A program made the position numbers and the translations under genes. A stretch of 64,000 nt of DNA, from assembly GCA_017449135.1 (NCBI GenBank), contig JAFSKE010000041.1:34326-98325 (forward strand), in the 5' to 3' direction. Positions 16,739-26,295 of this stretch are shown here, one piece after another. This stretch comes from Synergistaceae bacterium (GTDB lineage: Bacteria; Synergistota; Synergistia; Synergistales; Aminobacteriaceae). Positions within the stretch are counted from its first letter, which is position 1. Each line of letters starts with the position of its first letter. The notes below the pieces were generated by a model, which saw only the letters and a list, made by a program, of their open reading frames with translations, was not told where the DNA came from and did no database searches.

Positions 16739-18355
16739 TTGAAGGAACGTCCAGCAAATTATCCCAAACTGACAGACTATAAGCCGTCTCAATTTATGCT
16801 GCCGACTTCACATTATGACAAAGCGAAAGCAGACAGAGCCGTAAAATTTATAGAAATGCTATGTCATACAAAGGGCGAATGGGAAGGCGAAAGATTTTTC
16901 TTGCTACCATGGCAAGCTCGAATTATTAGGGACGTGTTCGGAATTGTTAAAGAAGACGGAATGCGTCAATTTAGAACTGTGTACATAGAAATACCCAAGA
17001 AGCAGGGTAAAAGTGAGTTAGCGGCTGCGATTACACTTTATTTGCTTTTTGCAGATAATGAGCCGGCGGCTGAAGTTTTCTCGGCTGCTGCTGACAGACA
17101 GCAAGCGGGCATTGTATATGATGTTGCTAAGAGAATGGTAGAAATGACACCAGCACTGTTAAAGCGATCAAAAATAATGGCTGCTACAAAGCGAATTGTA
17201 AATTATTCAAACGCCGGATATTATCAAGTTGTTTCAGCAGATGTAGCTAACAAGCACGGTTATAGTATATCAGGGCTTTGTTTTGATGAAATACATAATC
17301 AGCCTAATCGGAAATTATGGGATGTTTTAACGAAAGGTTCAGGCGACGCGAGGCGACAAGCACTTCATGTGGCTATCACAACTACGGGAACTGACAGAAA
17401 CTCAATATGCTATGAATTACATTGTAAGGCACAAGACATTTTAGCCGGAAGAAAGATTGATCCGACTTTTTATCCTGTAGTTTACAGCCTTCCTGATAAT
17501 GCCGATTGGTCTGACGAAAAAAATTGGTATAAAGTTAATCCATCGCTTGGATATACAGTACCTATTGAAAGAATGCGTGAAGCCTTTTTGCAAGCACAAG
17601 AAAATCCTGCAGAGGAGAATGTTTTTCGTCAACTTAGGCTTTGCCAATGGGTTGGCAGCTCGGTAGCATGGATTCCCGAACATGTTTACAGTAAGGGAAA
17701 CATACCGATTAATGCTAATAGCCTCATAGGTCGTGATTGTTACTGTGGGCTTGATTTATCGAGCACTTCAGACATAACAGCTTTTTGTATGGTGTTTCCG
17801 CCGAAGTATGACGGGGATAATTATATTGTCATTCCTCATTTCTGGTTACCCCGAGAAACTCTTGAGCTGAGAGTGCGGCGAGACAGAGTTCCTTATGATG
17901 TCTGGGAAAGACAGAAATTATTTCATGTAACTGAAGGAAACGTCGTTGATTATAACTTTGTCCGCAAAACTATAAACGAATTAAATACCAAATATCACAT
18001 TGTTGAAATTGGCGTGGACAGATGGAATGCTACACAGCTCATTATAGATCTTGAGGGTGATGGCTTCACAATGGTTCCCATAGGAATGGGATTTAAAGAT
18101 ATGAGTCCCGGCATGAAAGAACTGTATAAACTTTTGCTTGAAGGCAAGATGATTCACGGAGGTAATCCGGTATTACAGTGGATGTCGCAAAACGTTGTGG
18201 CTGAAACTGATGCAGCAGACAATATTAAGCCAAGCAAAAAGAAGAGCACAGAAAAAATTGACGGAATCGTAGCATGGATAATGGGATTGGACAGGGCTAT
18301 TCGTCATGAAGTACACGGCAGTGTTTATGATGAACGAGGACTTTTGAGCATTTAA
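16739..18355 (+). CDS. terL: Phage terminase large subunit
   Basis: 538-aa packaging motor. Walker A-like PKKQGKS at 86-92, Walker B LCFDE ending at 184, nuclease acidic residues in GLDLSST and in DGIVAWIMGLDRA near the C-terminus. TTG start with GGAGATGA upstream. Type associated with HK97-like cos-packaging phages. Continuous and intact. Confidence 0.95.
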   Translation: MKERPANYPKLTDYKPSQFMLPTSHYDKAKADRAVKFIEMLCHTKGEWEGERFFLLPWQARIIRDVFGIVKEDGMRQFRTVYIEIPKKQGKSELAAAITLYLLFADNEPAAEVFSAAADRQQAGIVYDVAKRMVEMTPALLKRSKIMAATKRIVNYSNAGYYQVVSADVANKHGYSISGLCFDEIHNQPNRKLWDVLTKGSGDARRQALHVAITTTGTDRNSICYELHCKAQDILAGRKIDPTFYPVVYSLPDNADWSDEKNWYKVNPSLGYTVPIERMREAFLQAQENPAEENVFRQLRLCQWVGSSVAWIPEHVYSKGNIPINANSLIGRDCYCGLDLSSTSDITAFCMVFPPKYDGDNYIVIPHFWLPRETLELRVRRDRVPYDVWERQKLFHVTEGNVVDYNFVRKTINELNTKYHIVEIGVDRWNATQLIIDLEGDGFTMVPIGMGFKDMSPGMKELYKLLLEGKMIHGGNPVLQWMSQNVVAETDAADNIKPSKKKSTEKIDGIVAWIMGLDRAIRHEVHGSVYDERGLLSI

Positions 18356-18368
18356 TGGAGAGGATGCA

Positions 18369-19301
18369 ATGGCTAGAATCGATTATAGTAATATGATTGG
18401 TAAGAGATTTGGAAACCTTTTAATCATTGAAAAAAGTAGTGTTGATCCAAAATATGGGCCACTTTTTTTATGTCAATGTGATTGTGGCAACACAAAAATT
18501 ATTCTTGGGCGCAGCTTAGTTCGTGGCTTGACTAAAAGCTGTGGATGTATGAAAGGTATAGTAAGCCATATGGACTATAATGACATAATCGGGAAAAGAT
18601 ATGGCAAATTAGAAGTTGTTTCTTACGAAGGATTAATAAATACTAATAACGGTGTACGAATATCTATGTATAAATGTCGATGCGATTGTGGAAATGAAGT
18701 TTTAATACCACGTGAGCAATTGGTAGTGAAAAACAGTAAAAGAAAAAGTTGTGGTAGATGCTATAGCATAAGCATAGAAGAGGAAAACGATTACTATAGG
18801 TATAAGTGCGCAAACGGGAAATCTTTTATATTTTCCAAAGAAGATTATGACTTGGTCTCTCAAAAACGTTGGACAGTAGATCGGAATAACTATGTTGTAG
18901 GTAAAGGTGATGGGAAGGCTATTCGTTTACCCAAATTGCTACTAAATCCCGCAAAAGGTTTTTTTGTTGATCACATAAATGGAAATCGATTGGACAATCG
19001 CAGATGCAATTTGAGAATAGCTAGCAATGCTGATAACAACAGGAACAGTAGAATCCAAAGAAATAATACGACAGGCTACAAAGGCGTTCGTTTACACGGA
19101 GGAAAATATGAAAGTACGATTTATATAAACAGTAAGGGGCATTATCTCGGCCGGTATGATACGCCTGAAGAAGCTGCGCAAGCCTATGATGAAGCTGCGC
19201 GTAAATATTTTGGTGAATTTGCCTGTGTTAATTTTCCTAAGCAGGGTGAACAAGGATGTCATAGAAGGACTCACATCGCACCAAATGTAAACTCCGTATA
19301 G
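18369..19301 (+). CDS. Free-standing AP2/HNH homing endonuclease
   Basis: 310 aa. Two N-terminal treble-clef-like modules (CQCDCG...KSCGCM and CRCDCG...KSCGRC), then an HNH core (VDHINGNRLDNRRCNLRIA) and a C-terminal AP2 domain (GYKGVRLHGGKYESTIYIN...AAQAYDEAARKYFG). Such genes move by cutting intron-less or gene-less alleles. It sits between terminase and a methylase in the late operon with 13 bp and a few bp of spacing. It is not inside either intron found at 27 and 29 kb, but could act in trans. Confidence 0.9.
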   Translation: MARIDYSNMIGKRFGNLLIIEKSSVDPKYGPLFLCQCDCGNTKIILGRSLVRGLTKSCGCMKGIVSHMDYNDIIGKRYGKLEVVSYEGLINTNNGVRISMYKCRCDCGNEVLIPREQLVVKNSKRKSCGRCYSISIEEENDYYRYKCANGKSFIFSKEDYDLVSQKRWTVDRNNYVVGKGDGKAIRLPKLLLNPAKGFFVDHINGNRLDNRRCNLRIASNADNNRNSRIQRNNTTGYKGVRLHGGKYESTIYINSKGHYLGRYDTPEEAAQAYDEAARKYFGEFACVNFPKQGEQGCHRRTHIAPNVNSV

Positions 19302-19315
19302 AAATGGGGGAAATG

Positions 19316-20524
19316 ATGTATATGCCAAGTAAATGCTTTGACTACACAATCGAACAAATAAAAGCTATGGGTAAAGATAAGACAAAGGCTAATTTCTCGA
19401 AGCTCTTGAATTTATTCTTTGTGCCTGTCTTCCCCGTAGAGATAAAGAGGGAAATTGTTTCGTCTATAGGACGCTATGATTACAATGACGAAATTTATGA
19501 CTTCATATCACTTGAAGCCTTCAACAACAATAATCCTATGGAACTTATTTATCAGATGTTCAGGACTTGTTTGTATAAGGCCAGAGATGATAAGCGTTTT
19601 GAAGACTTAAGGAAAAGAATAAAGAATTACTACGATAACGAAGTAATCAATAAAGCTGACGATTTCTATAATTTCAAGGAGAAGCAGACAGTAAACAAAA
19701 TTTCAAAGCCGATGTTACTTGTCGGCGATGCAGAAAAAGTACTGAACATCTTGCCGGATAACTCAGTCCAGCTTATTTTTACATCTCCGCCGTATTATAA
19801 TGCGAGAGAATATGCTGATTACAGTTCTTATCACGGCTATCTTTCTAAGATGAAATCTATCCTGCTGGTTCTTCACCGTGTTCTTGAAGATGGACGCTTT
19901 ATTGTGATTAATGTTTCGCCTGTAATCACAAAGCGCATAGGGCGGGAATTTGAGAGCATAAGATATCCAATTCATTATGACTTTCACAAAATTTTAACTG
20001 AAGCAGGTTTTTACTTTATTGATGAAATTCAATGGATAAAACCCGAGCCGTCAGTTCCTGACAGAATCGGCGGCTACAGACAGACAAGAAAGCCTTTGTC
20101 CTACAAGCCTAACTGCATTACAGAAAGCATCATGGTTTATCGTAAGAATGCGGATTTCTTGTTAGATAAAAATATGAAGAACAAGGAATATGACAGACAC
20201 GAGGACGAAGAAATCGACACATCGAACTGTTGGTATATAGCTCCGGCCCGAGATAAAAATCATCCGGCTGTATTTCCTGACGAGCTTGCCAGAAGGGTTT
20301 TGAAGTATTACTCATTTGAAGGAGATACAATTTTAGACCCGTTTGCAGGATCAGGAACAACAGGAAGGGTTGCAAGGGCTATGAACAGAGTGCCAATCAT
20401 GTGTGAAATAAATAAGGAATATGCAGATTTAATCAATAAAGCTATGCCAGAATATTACAATCAGTATTACAATCAGGAGGAAGCAAAAAGCAAATGCGAA
20501 GAGATAAACACGGATATTATTTGA
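19316..20524 (+). CDS. Site-specific DNA methyltransferase (TSPPY type)
   Basis: About 402 aa. Motif IV is TSPPYYNAREYADY, motif I is DPFAGSGTTGRVA near the C-terminus: a beta-class enzyme of cytosine-N4 or adenine-N6 type. The N-terminal 130 residues are an extra helical domain. Several in-frame ATGs (19304, 19313, 19316, 19322) exist; 19316 fits best with GGGGG upstream. The 3' end overlaps the dCMP deaminase gene by 31 bp. Unusual place for a methylase, inside the packaging operon next to an HNH gene. Confidence 0.9.
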   Translation: MYMPSKCFDYTIEQIKAMGKDKTKANFSKLLNLFFVPVFPVEIKREIVSSIGRYDYNDEIYDFISLEAFNNNNPMELIYQMFRTCLYKARDDKRFEDLRKRIKNYYDNEVINKADDFYNFKEKQTVNKISKPMLLVGDAEKVLNILPDNSVQLIFTSPPYYNAREYADYSSYHGYLSKMKSILLVLHRVLEDGRFIVINVSPVITKRIGREFESIRYPIHYDFHKILTEAGFYFIDEIQWIKPEPSVPDRIGGYRQTRKPLSYKPNCITESIMVYRKNADFLLDKNMKNKEYDRHEDEEIDTSNCWYIAPARDKNHPAVFPDELARRVLKYYSFEGDTILDPFAGSGTTGRVARAMNRVPIMCEINKEYADLINKAMPEYYNQYYNQEEAKSKCEEINTDII

Positions 20525-20943
20525 ACATAGCCGAGGCAGCTTTAGAACGCTCAACCTGTCTTCGGCGTAAATATGGCGCAGTTATCGTAAAAGATGATGA
20601 AATCATAAGCACAGGTTATAACGGAGCACCTCGAGGCTGGCCTAATTGCTGTGATATTGGTTTTTGTTACAGAGAGCATGAACAAATTCCGCACGGCGAA
20701 AGGTATGAATCATGCCGCAGCGTTCATGCCGAAGCGAATGCCATTATATCAGCATCAAGAAAGGATATGCTCGGAGCAACTTTATATCTTGCTGGTAAAG
20801 AAGCAGACGGAAGCCCTATTTATTATGCTGAACCCTGTGCAATGTGTCGAAGGTTAATCATTAACGCAGGAATTGATAAAGTCATTTCAAGAGCTCCGCA
20901 AGGGGGCTTAATAATTCTTGATGTTAAAGATTTGAAGGAGTGA
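20494..20943 (+). CDS. Deoxycytidylate (dCMP) deaminase
   Basis: 149 aa ComEB-type zinc enzyme converting dCMP to dUMP for ThyX. Zinc and catalytic motifs HAE (78-80) and PCAMC (114-118); GYNGAPRGWPNC near residue 41 is family-specific. AGGAGG is 13 bp before the ATG, within the end of the methylase gene. Confidence 0.95.
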   Translation: MRRDKHGYYLNIAEAALERSTCLRRKYGAVIVKDDEIISTGYNGAPRGWPNCCDIGFCYREHEQIPHGERYESCRSVHAEANAIISASRKDMLGATLYLAGKEADGSPIYYAEPCAMCRRLIINAGIDKVISRAPQGGLIILDVKDLKE

Positions 20944-20950
20944 TATTAAT

Positions 20951-22348
20951 TTGGGATTTATGCAATGGTTAGGATTTAATCCGAGAGATAATCCTGACTT
21001 TAGAAATAACGTTAGAGACTCTGGAACGACATTCTTTTTTGGACGCTCAAATAGTGGTGAAAAAGTTGATGAAAAAACGGCAATGCAGATAGCGACTGTA
21101 TATGCTTGTGTTAGGCTTCTTGCAGATTCGGTAGCACAAATTCCTTTGCATTTGTATAAATGGGATGGTGAAGATCGTAGTGTCAAGGCAACAGAGCATC
21201 CACTCTATAAGATTTTATATCGGCAGGCTAACCCCGAAATGACCAGTTTTTCTTTTATGGAAATGATAATGGTCCAGTTATTGCTTTGGGGTAATGCTTA
21301 CGCTCAAATTGTGAGGGACGGGAAAAATGGAATTTTAGGTCTATATCCATTACCTCCAGAGAATGTAGAAGTTGACAGAGATGAAAGCGGAAAATTATAT
21401 TACATTTATCATGCTTACACAAACGATGTTCCTGGAGAAACAAATAGAGACATCTACTTCCGAAGGGAAGAAATACTACACATACCGGGACTTAGTTTTA
21501 ACGGGTTAGTTGGTTTTAGTCCGATTGCAATGATGAAAAATCCTTTAGGTGCAACAATCTCTGTAGAAAAATACGGAGCTGCATTCTTCCGCAACAACGG
21601 TCAACCTATCGGCGTGTTAATGCATCCTGAGTCGGTAAAAAATCCAGATAGACTCAGAGAGGACTGGAAAAGAATTTATAGTGGCGTTGATAATGCTCAC
21701 AATGTTGCAATCTTAGAAGAGGGCATGAGCTATAAACCAATCAGTCTGCCTCCGGAAGATTCACAGTTTTTAAGTACGCGTGAGTTTGACGTTGAAACAA
21801 TCTGCAGTATTTTCCGTGTTCCTCCTCACATGGTTCAGTTCTTGAAGCGCAGTACTTTCAATAATATTGAGCATCAGTCGATTGATTTCGTAGTACATAC
21901 GCTTGACCCGTGGCTGATACGTATTGAAAAAGCTATTGTAAAAGACCTGCTGCTGGAGGAAGAAAAGGATATTTATTATCCTAAATTTAATGTGGACGGC
22001 TTACTCAGGGGAGCAGTTGAGGATCGCATGAGGGCTTATTCAGCGGCTATTTCAAGCGGAATTATTTCTATAAATGAAGCTCGACAAAAAGAAAATTTGC
22101 CGCCTCTTCCTCCTGAACAGGGTGGTGACTATCACATCGTGAATGGCAGTAATGTTCAACTTAAGGATGTTGGCATCGTCTATTTACAAAAAGCATCACA
22201 GGAATCACAAGAAGAACCTAAGAAGGATCAGCCAAAACCTGAGCAGCCCGAGAAAGAAGAGAAAGAAGCGAAAGAAGAAGAACCCAAAGAAAGTAAACGA
22301 CATGCCGAGCGCAAAAGACAGCGTAAGGCGGAGAGAAAGGGAGAATAA
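20951..22348 (+). CDS. Phage portal protein, HK97 family
   Basis: 465 aa. TVYACVRLLADSVAQIPLHLYKW, GNAYAQIVRDG, GFSPIAMMKNPLGATIS and FRVPPHMVQFL are HK97 portal motifs. The last 50 residues are a Lys/Glu-rich tail. TTG start after AAGGAGTG. Forms the DNA entry ring of the head. Confidence 0.95.
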   Translation: MGFMQWLGFNPRDNPDFRNNVRDSGTTFFFGRSNSGEKVDEKTAMQIATVYACVRLLADSVAQIPLHLYKWDGEDRSVKATEHPLYKILYRQANPEMTSFSFMEMIMVQLLLWGNAYAQIVRDGKNGILGLYPLPPENVEVDRDESGKLYYIYHAYTNDVPGETNRDIYFRREEILHIPGLSFNGLVGFSPIAMMKNPLGATISVEKYGAAFFRNNGQPIGVLMHPESVKNPDRLREDWKRIYSGVDNAHNVAILEEGMSYKPISLPPEDSQFLSTREFDVETICSIFRVPPHMVQFLKRSTFNNIEHQSIDFVVHTLDPWLIRIEKAIVKDLLLEEEKDIYYPKFNVDGLLRGAVEDRMRAYSAAISSGIISINEARQKENLPPLPPEQGGDYHIVNGSNVQLKDVGIVYLQKASQESQEEPKKDQPKPEQPEKEEKEAKEEEPKESKRHAERKRQRKAERKGE

Positions 22349-22353
22349 TTTTT

Positions 22354-23625
22354 ATGACTAAATTTTGGAATTTTCTTAGGAATGATGCTGGCGAGAGGGT
22401 TTTAAGATTAGAAGGCCCGATTGACAGCGATAACCTTTGGGGCGATGAAATAACCCCAAAAGCGTTCAGAGCAGAATTAGAAGCAGACGAGGGGGACATC
22501 ACAGTTTGGATCAATAGCCCAGGCGGTTCTGTGTTTTCTGCTGCTGAGATATACACAATGCTTTGTGATTACAAAGGCAAAGTAACAGTGAAGATTGATG
22601 CAATAGCGGCTTCCGCTGCGTCAGTTGTTGCTATGGCTGGCGAGCGAGTTCTTATGTCGCCGGTTTCGATGTTGATGATTCACGATCCTATGACAATGGC
22701 AGTCGGAAACGCTCATGACATGGAGAAAGTAATCACAACGTTGAATGAAATCAAGGAATCCATCATTAACGCTTATGTTAAGAAAACCGGATTAAGCCGC
22801 AATAAGGTCAGCAAGTTAATGTCAGATGAAACCTGGCTCAATGCTAAGAAAGCTGTAGAACTTGGATTTGCTGATGAGATTTTATTTACAGATACTTCGA
22901 GTTCAGAACCAAATAAGCCAAATGAACCTGATGAGTCTAATAATTCATCAGACGAAGAAGGAATAACCCTTGAGGGAGGTGATGAATCAAGTGGAGCAAA
23001 CGCAAAAGCAGTCTGGACAGCCTCATGGCAGCCGTTTTCAACGAGAGCTATGGGCGAGGCGATTATTAACAGACTTATCCCTCATGCCGTCACAGATGAA
23101 GCACATACTGAACCCGCCGATGATGAGACGGTTTTGGAATCAGGGCTGACTGCGACAGCCGAGACGGCAGCACAGGAGACACAGACGCAGGAAGAAGAAA
23201 CCTCTTCGGAGCTCACCAATTCTGAACAAGCAACAAATTCTGTAGAGGAATCGGTAAAGAATGATGTAGTTCCTGAGCAGACGGAAACCCCTGAAGCAAC
23301 AAAACCTACGGAAGAACCAATTCTTGAGACAACAAATTCCGAACCCGCGATCAAGAATGACGCAGTTCCGGAGCAGAAAGAACCAATTTCTGAGCAGAAA
23401 GCCGCTGAATCTGCTGCACCTACAAAACCTACAGCACCTACAGCTCCCACAGAGGCGGTAAAGAATAATCCTGAGCAGCAGACCGAAGAAAAAGCTCCTC
23501 AGGAAAAACCAATTGATGTTGTTAGAGATGAGCCGGACGATTTACGAATCGGTTTGGACGGCAAAGCAAAGGACGGCTCAATGCCGTATGTTTTATTAGA
23601 GAAGCAGTTACAGCTTTTACAATAA
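22354..23625 (+). CDS. ClpP-like prohead protease with long acidic tail
   Basis: 423 aa; the usual size is about 220-250. Residues 1-190 are a ClpP-type serine protease (WINSPGGSVFSAAEIY; Ser in AASAAS around 87-90; His110 in MIHDP). The remaining 230 residues are low-complexity, rich in Glu, Pro, Thr and Ala, with repeated NSEPAIKNDAVPEQ/ESVKNDVVPEQ units. The tail could act as a built-in scaffold; this is inference, since the capsid gene also has its own delta-domain-like N-terminus. Confidence 0.9.
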   Translation: MTKFWNFLRNDAGERVLRLEGPIDSDNLWGDEITPKAFRAELEADEGDITVWINSPGGSVFSAAEIYTMLCDYKGKVTVKIDAIAASAASVVAMAGERVLMSPVSMLMIHDPMTMAVGNAHDMEKVITTLNEIKESIINAYVKKTGLSRNKVSKLMSDETWLNAKKAVELGFADEILFTDTSSSEPNKPNEPDESNNSSDEEGITLEGGDESSGANAKAVWTASWQPFSTRAMGEAIINRLIPHAVTDEAHTEPADDETVLESGLTATAETAAQETQTQEEETSSELTNSEQATNSVEESVKNDVVPEQTETPEATKPTEEPILETTNSEPAIKNDAVPEQKEPISEQKAAESAAPTKPTAPTAPTEAVKNNPEQQTEEKAPQEKPIDVVRDEPDDLRIGLDGKAKDGSMPYVLLEKQLQLLQ

Positions 23626-23663
23626 CGCGCCCAGCACGCTAATGCTGGAGAAAGAGGATATAT

Positions 23664-24884
23664 ATGTCTAGTATTATGGACCTTCGTAACAAGAGGGCAG
23701 CACTTTGGCAGGAGACCAAATCCTTCCTTGAAACACACCGTAATGAAAACGGCATGGTTGATGCCGCTTCAGTTGCGCAGTATGACAGAATGACTGCTGA
23801 TGTCAAAGCACTCGGAGACGAAATCAAACGTCTTGAGGACCAAATGGAGCTTGATGCACAGCTTGCAGCTCCGACTTCAACTCCTGTTCAGACGAAGCCT
23901 ATGGCTCGTAAGGAGAAAGTAAAAGTTACGGCCACAGAGGAATACAATACGGCTTTCTGGGACGCTATGAGAAGCGAGATGCATACGATTGAAATTCGTA
24001 ATGCACTCTCCATCGGTAAAGACGATGAAGGCGGATTCACTGTGCCAGATGAGTTTGAACGCAAGTTAATTCAGGGATTGGAAGAAAACGACATCTTCCG
24101 TAAGATGGCGCACGTTATTCACACCAGTTCAGGTACTCGTAAAATCCCGATCGCCAATGACACTCTTGAAGCCGCATGGATTGATGAAGGTGAAGAAATT
24201 CCTGAAACCACAACGAAATTCGCGCAGGCAACGCTCAATGCCTATAAGATGGGTACGTTAATCAGAGTCAGCAACGAACTTCTCAATGACTCCGCGTTCG
24301 ATATTGCATCTTATATCGCAGACCGTTTCGGCAAAACGATGGGCCGTACTGAAGAGAAGGCTTTCATCGTAGGTACTGGAGACAAGCAGCCTACAGGACT
24401 TCTTAATGATACTGTTGGTGCTCAGTTAGGTGCTACCTCCGCTTCGGAGACTTCAATTACCTTTGACGAGATTTTCAAGCTCTATTACAGCTTAAAGTCT
24501 CCGTACCGCTCCAAGTCTGTGTTCCTCTGCAACGAGGAATTATTGCTTCAGCTCATGATGCTCAAAGACGGTCAGTCCAATTATATCTGGAGACCCGGAT
24601 TAGATATTGGAAAGCCTGACACAATTCTCGGCCGCCCGATTTACACTTCAGGCTATATGCCCAGAGTTGCCGCAGGTCAGAAGGTTATGTTGTTCGGTGA
24701 TATGAGCTATTACTGGATCGCCGACCGTGCAAGCCGTACGTTCAGAAGATTGAACGAGTTATATGCGACCACTGACCAGGTCGGTTTCATGACAACTCAG
24801 CGTGTAGACGGCAAACTCATTCTTCCGGAAGCTATCAAGTACGTCAAATTAGCAGGTACTCCTGCTGAAGAACCTAACGGATAG
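23664..24884 (+). CDS. Major capsid protein, HK97 family
   Basis: 406 aa. N-terminal 85 residues are a coiled-coil delta domain (DLRNKRAALWQETKSFLE...LGDEIKRLEDQM), followed by the HK97 fold (GGFTVPDEFERKLIQGLEE, GTGDKQPTGLL, WRPGLDIGKPDTILGRPI). Spacing to the protease is 38 bp with GGAGAAAGAGG before the ATG. Followed directly by a strong hairpin terminator. Confidence 0.95.
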   Translation: MSSIMDLRNKRAALWQETKSFLETHRNENGMVDAASVAQYDRMTADVKALGDEIKRLEDQMELDAQLAAPTSTPVQTKPMARKEKVKVTATEEYNTAFWDAMRSEMHTIEIRNALSIGKDDEGGFTVPDEFERKLIQGLEENDIFRKMAHVIHTSSGTRKIPIANDTLEAAWIDEGEEIPETTTKFAQATLNAYKMGTLIRVSNELLNDSAFDIASYIADRFGKTMGRTEEKAFIVGTGDKQPTGLLNDTVGAQLGATSASETSITFDEIFKLYYSLKSPYRSKSVFLCNEELLLQLMMLKDGQSNYIWRPGLDIGKPDTILGRPIYTSGYMPRVAAGQKVMLFGDMSYYWIADRASRTFRRLNELYATTDQVGFMTTQRVDGKLILPEAIKYVKLAGTPAEEPNG

Positions 24885-24900
24885 TTTAAGTTTTTGTTAA

Positions 24901-24947
24901 GGATTGTGCTTAAGCTCTGCGCTTAGGCACAGTCCTATTTTTCTTTT
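24901..24947 (+). terminator. Strong intrinsic terminator after the capsid gene
   Basis: 15-bp stem (24901-24915 with 24921-24935), loop TCTGC, then TATTTTTCTTTT. It lies inside the late operon and would lower expression of downstream genes or stabilise the capsid mRNA. Confidence 0.9.
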
Positions 24948-24957
24948 GGAGGTTAAT

Positions 24958-25566
24958 ATGTCTAATCTTTATGTCGGAAAAAACTATTCAACCGATGAAG
25001 GCGACAGAATGGTCATCGGCGGTATTTTGGAATTAAAAGAAGGCGGCAAACTGAAGGGATTTCCTAAGGCAGAAAATCTCTCAAGCTCGGCTACTGTCGG
25101 TGAGCTGATAAGTGCTCTTAAAAAAGCAAAGCTAATGACGGGTGATGCCTTCACAATCGGTATTGCTTCATGCACTCCGCCTATTGCAAATACGGCTACA
25201 AATTCTGCTGCGGCTACAGTCACCTACGCGGACAATGTAATCACTGTGTCTGTTCCCAGCGTTGCTGATCTTCTTGATTGTGATCACGGCGAATACTATG
25301 GGACACACAAATGGCTGGGTTTCGGAGTCTCAACAGGTCTTTCAAGTGTCGCGGGGCTTGTATTTGATGACGGAACAGCAAAAGTTACGCTCGGCGAGAG
25401 TGATATTACTGAAGCGCAGAGTGTAGGACTTACAACTGCTGGCCAATTTGTTCTTTACATCAAGGCTGAAAAAGTTCTTGCTGAAAAAGGCCAGAGCTTT
25501 ACTCTTTCATATCCTGGCTATGAGGACATTGAAATCAGTATGCAGATTGTAGAGACAGGGGAGTAG
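24958..25566 (+). CDS. Phage head fibre protein
   Basis: About 202 aa. The N-terminus (KNYSTDEGDRMVIGGILEL) is the conserved start of phage head-fibre proteins; the rest is Ala/Thr-rich beta structure, probably an Ig-like decoration. ATG 24958 follows TTGGAGG. Located directly after the capsid gene, as in related phages. Confidence 0.75.
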   Translation: MSNLYVGKNYSTDEGDRMVIGGILELKEGGKLKGFPKAENLSSSATVGELISALKKAKLMTGDAFTIGIASCTPPIANTATNSAAATVTYADNVITVSVPSVADLLDCDHGEYYGTHKWLGFGVSTGLSSVAGLVFDDGTAKVTLGESDITEAQSVGLTTAGQFVLYIKAEKVLAEKGQSFTLSYPGYEDIEISMQIVETGE

Positions 25567-25600
25567 TCCTACTCCCTGATTTTTTCCCTGAGGCTCACAA

Positions 25601-25945
25601 ATGATTACACTGGACGAAGCAAAATTATATTTGCGTGTTGATTCCTATTTTGAAGATGATTTAATTCTTTCTTTGGTCGCTTCAGCTGAGGCTCTTTGCT
25701 CGGATATTGCTAGGCTTTCAGCAGATGAATGGAACGCCGTTAGTAATTATTCAGGCACAGGGGGATTAATCATTCGTTCAGAAGAAAAAACTCATGCCGA
25801 GATATTGCAAATTAAAGATTTGCTGCACGTGGCTATTCTGTACGCTCTGGGTTATCTCTATGAACACAGAGAAGAAGCCGATCATCATGATTTATCAATA
25901 ACGCTTCGTAATCTTTTGGCTTCTGTCAGAGAGGGCGTTTTGTGA
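25601..25945 (+). CDS. Head-tail connector (gp6-like)
   Basis: 114 aa. MITLDEAKLYLRVDSYFEDDLILSLV is the typical start of HK97 gp6-like DNA-packaging/connector proteins, followed by a helical bundle. Overlaps the next gene at the stop (TGATG). Confidence 0.88.
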   Translation: MITLDEAKLYLRVDSYFEDDLILSLVASAEALCSDIARLSADEWNAVSNYSGTGGLIIRSEEKTHAEILQIKDLLHVAILYALGYLYEHREEADHHDLSITLRNLLASVREGVL

Positions 25946-26295
25946 TGAAAAGTACAGCAAGAATTGCAAGAAAGAACTCGCGCATTACGTTTCAGAAAAA
26001 TGCGGTAATCATTGATAAATACAAAAATCACATCAATACTTGGTATGATTATTTCACTTGCTCTGCCTACGCCAACACTTACATGGTGCAGGAGACCGGC
26101 AATGAGGTTACATATGAAGAACGCAGTATAATTTTTGAAACGAGATATTGTCCTGAGCTGGCACTGGTAACTTCGACAAATTATAGGGTTCTCTTTAACG
26201 GCGAGGTCTATAATATTCTTGCTGTTGACCCCGTTAATTATCAAAACAAAATTATCAAATTCACGTGTCGTAAGGAGAAGCATAAAAGGGCATGA
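25945..26295 (+). CDS. Phage head closure / head-tail adaptor
   Basis: 116 aa with a beta-rich pattern (ISFQ-type start, SAYANTYMVQETGNEV, FNGEVYNILAVDPVNYQNKIIKFTCRK) as in SPP1 gp16-like stoppers. ATG 25945 overlaps the preceding TGA by 1 bp; GTG 25942 is the alternative. ATGA overlap with the next gene. Confidence 0.8.
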   Translation: MKSTARIARKNSRITFQKNAVIIDKYKNHINTWYDYFTCSAYANTYMVQETGNEVTYEERSIIFETRYCPELALVTSTNYRVLFNGEVYNILAVDPVNYQNKIIKFTCRKEKHKRA

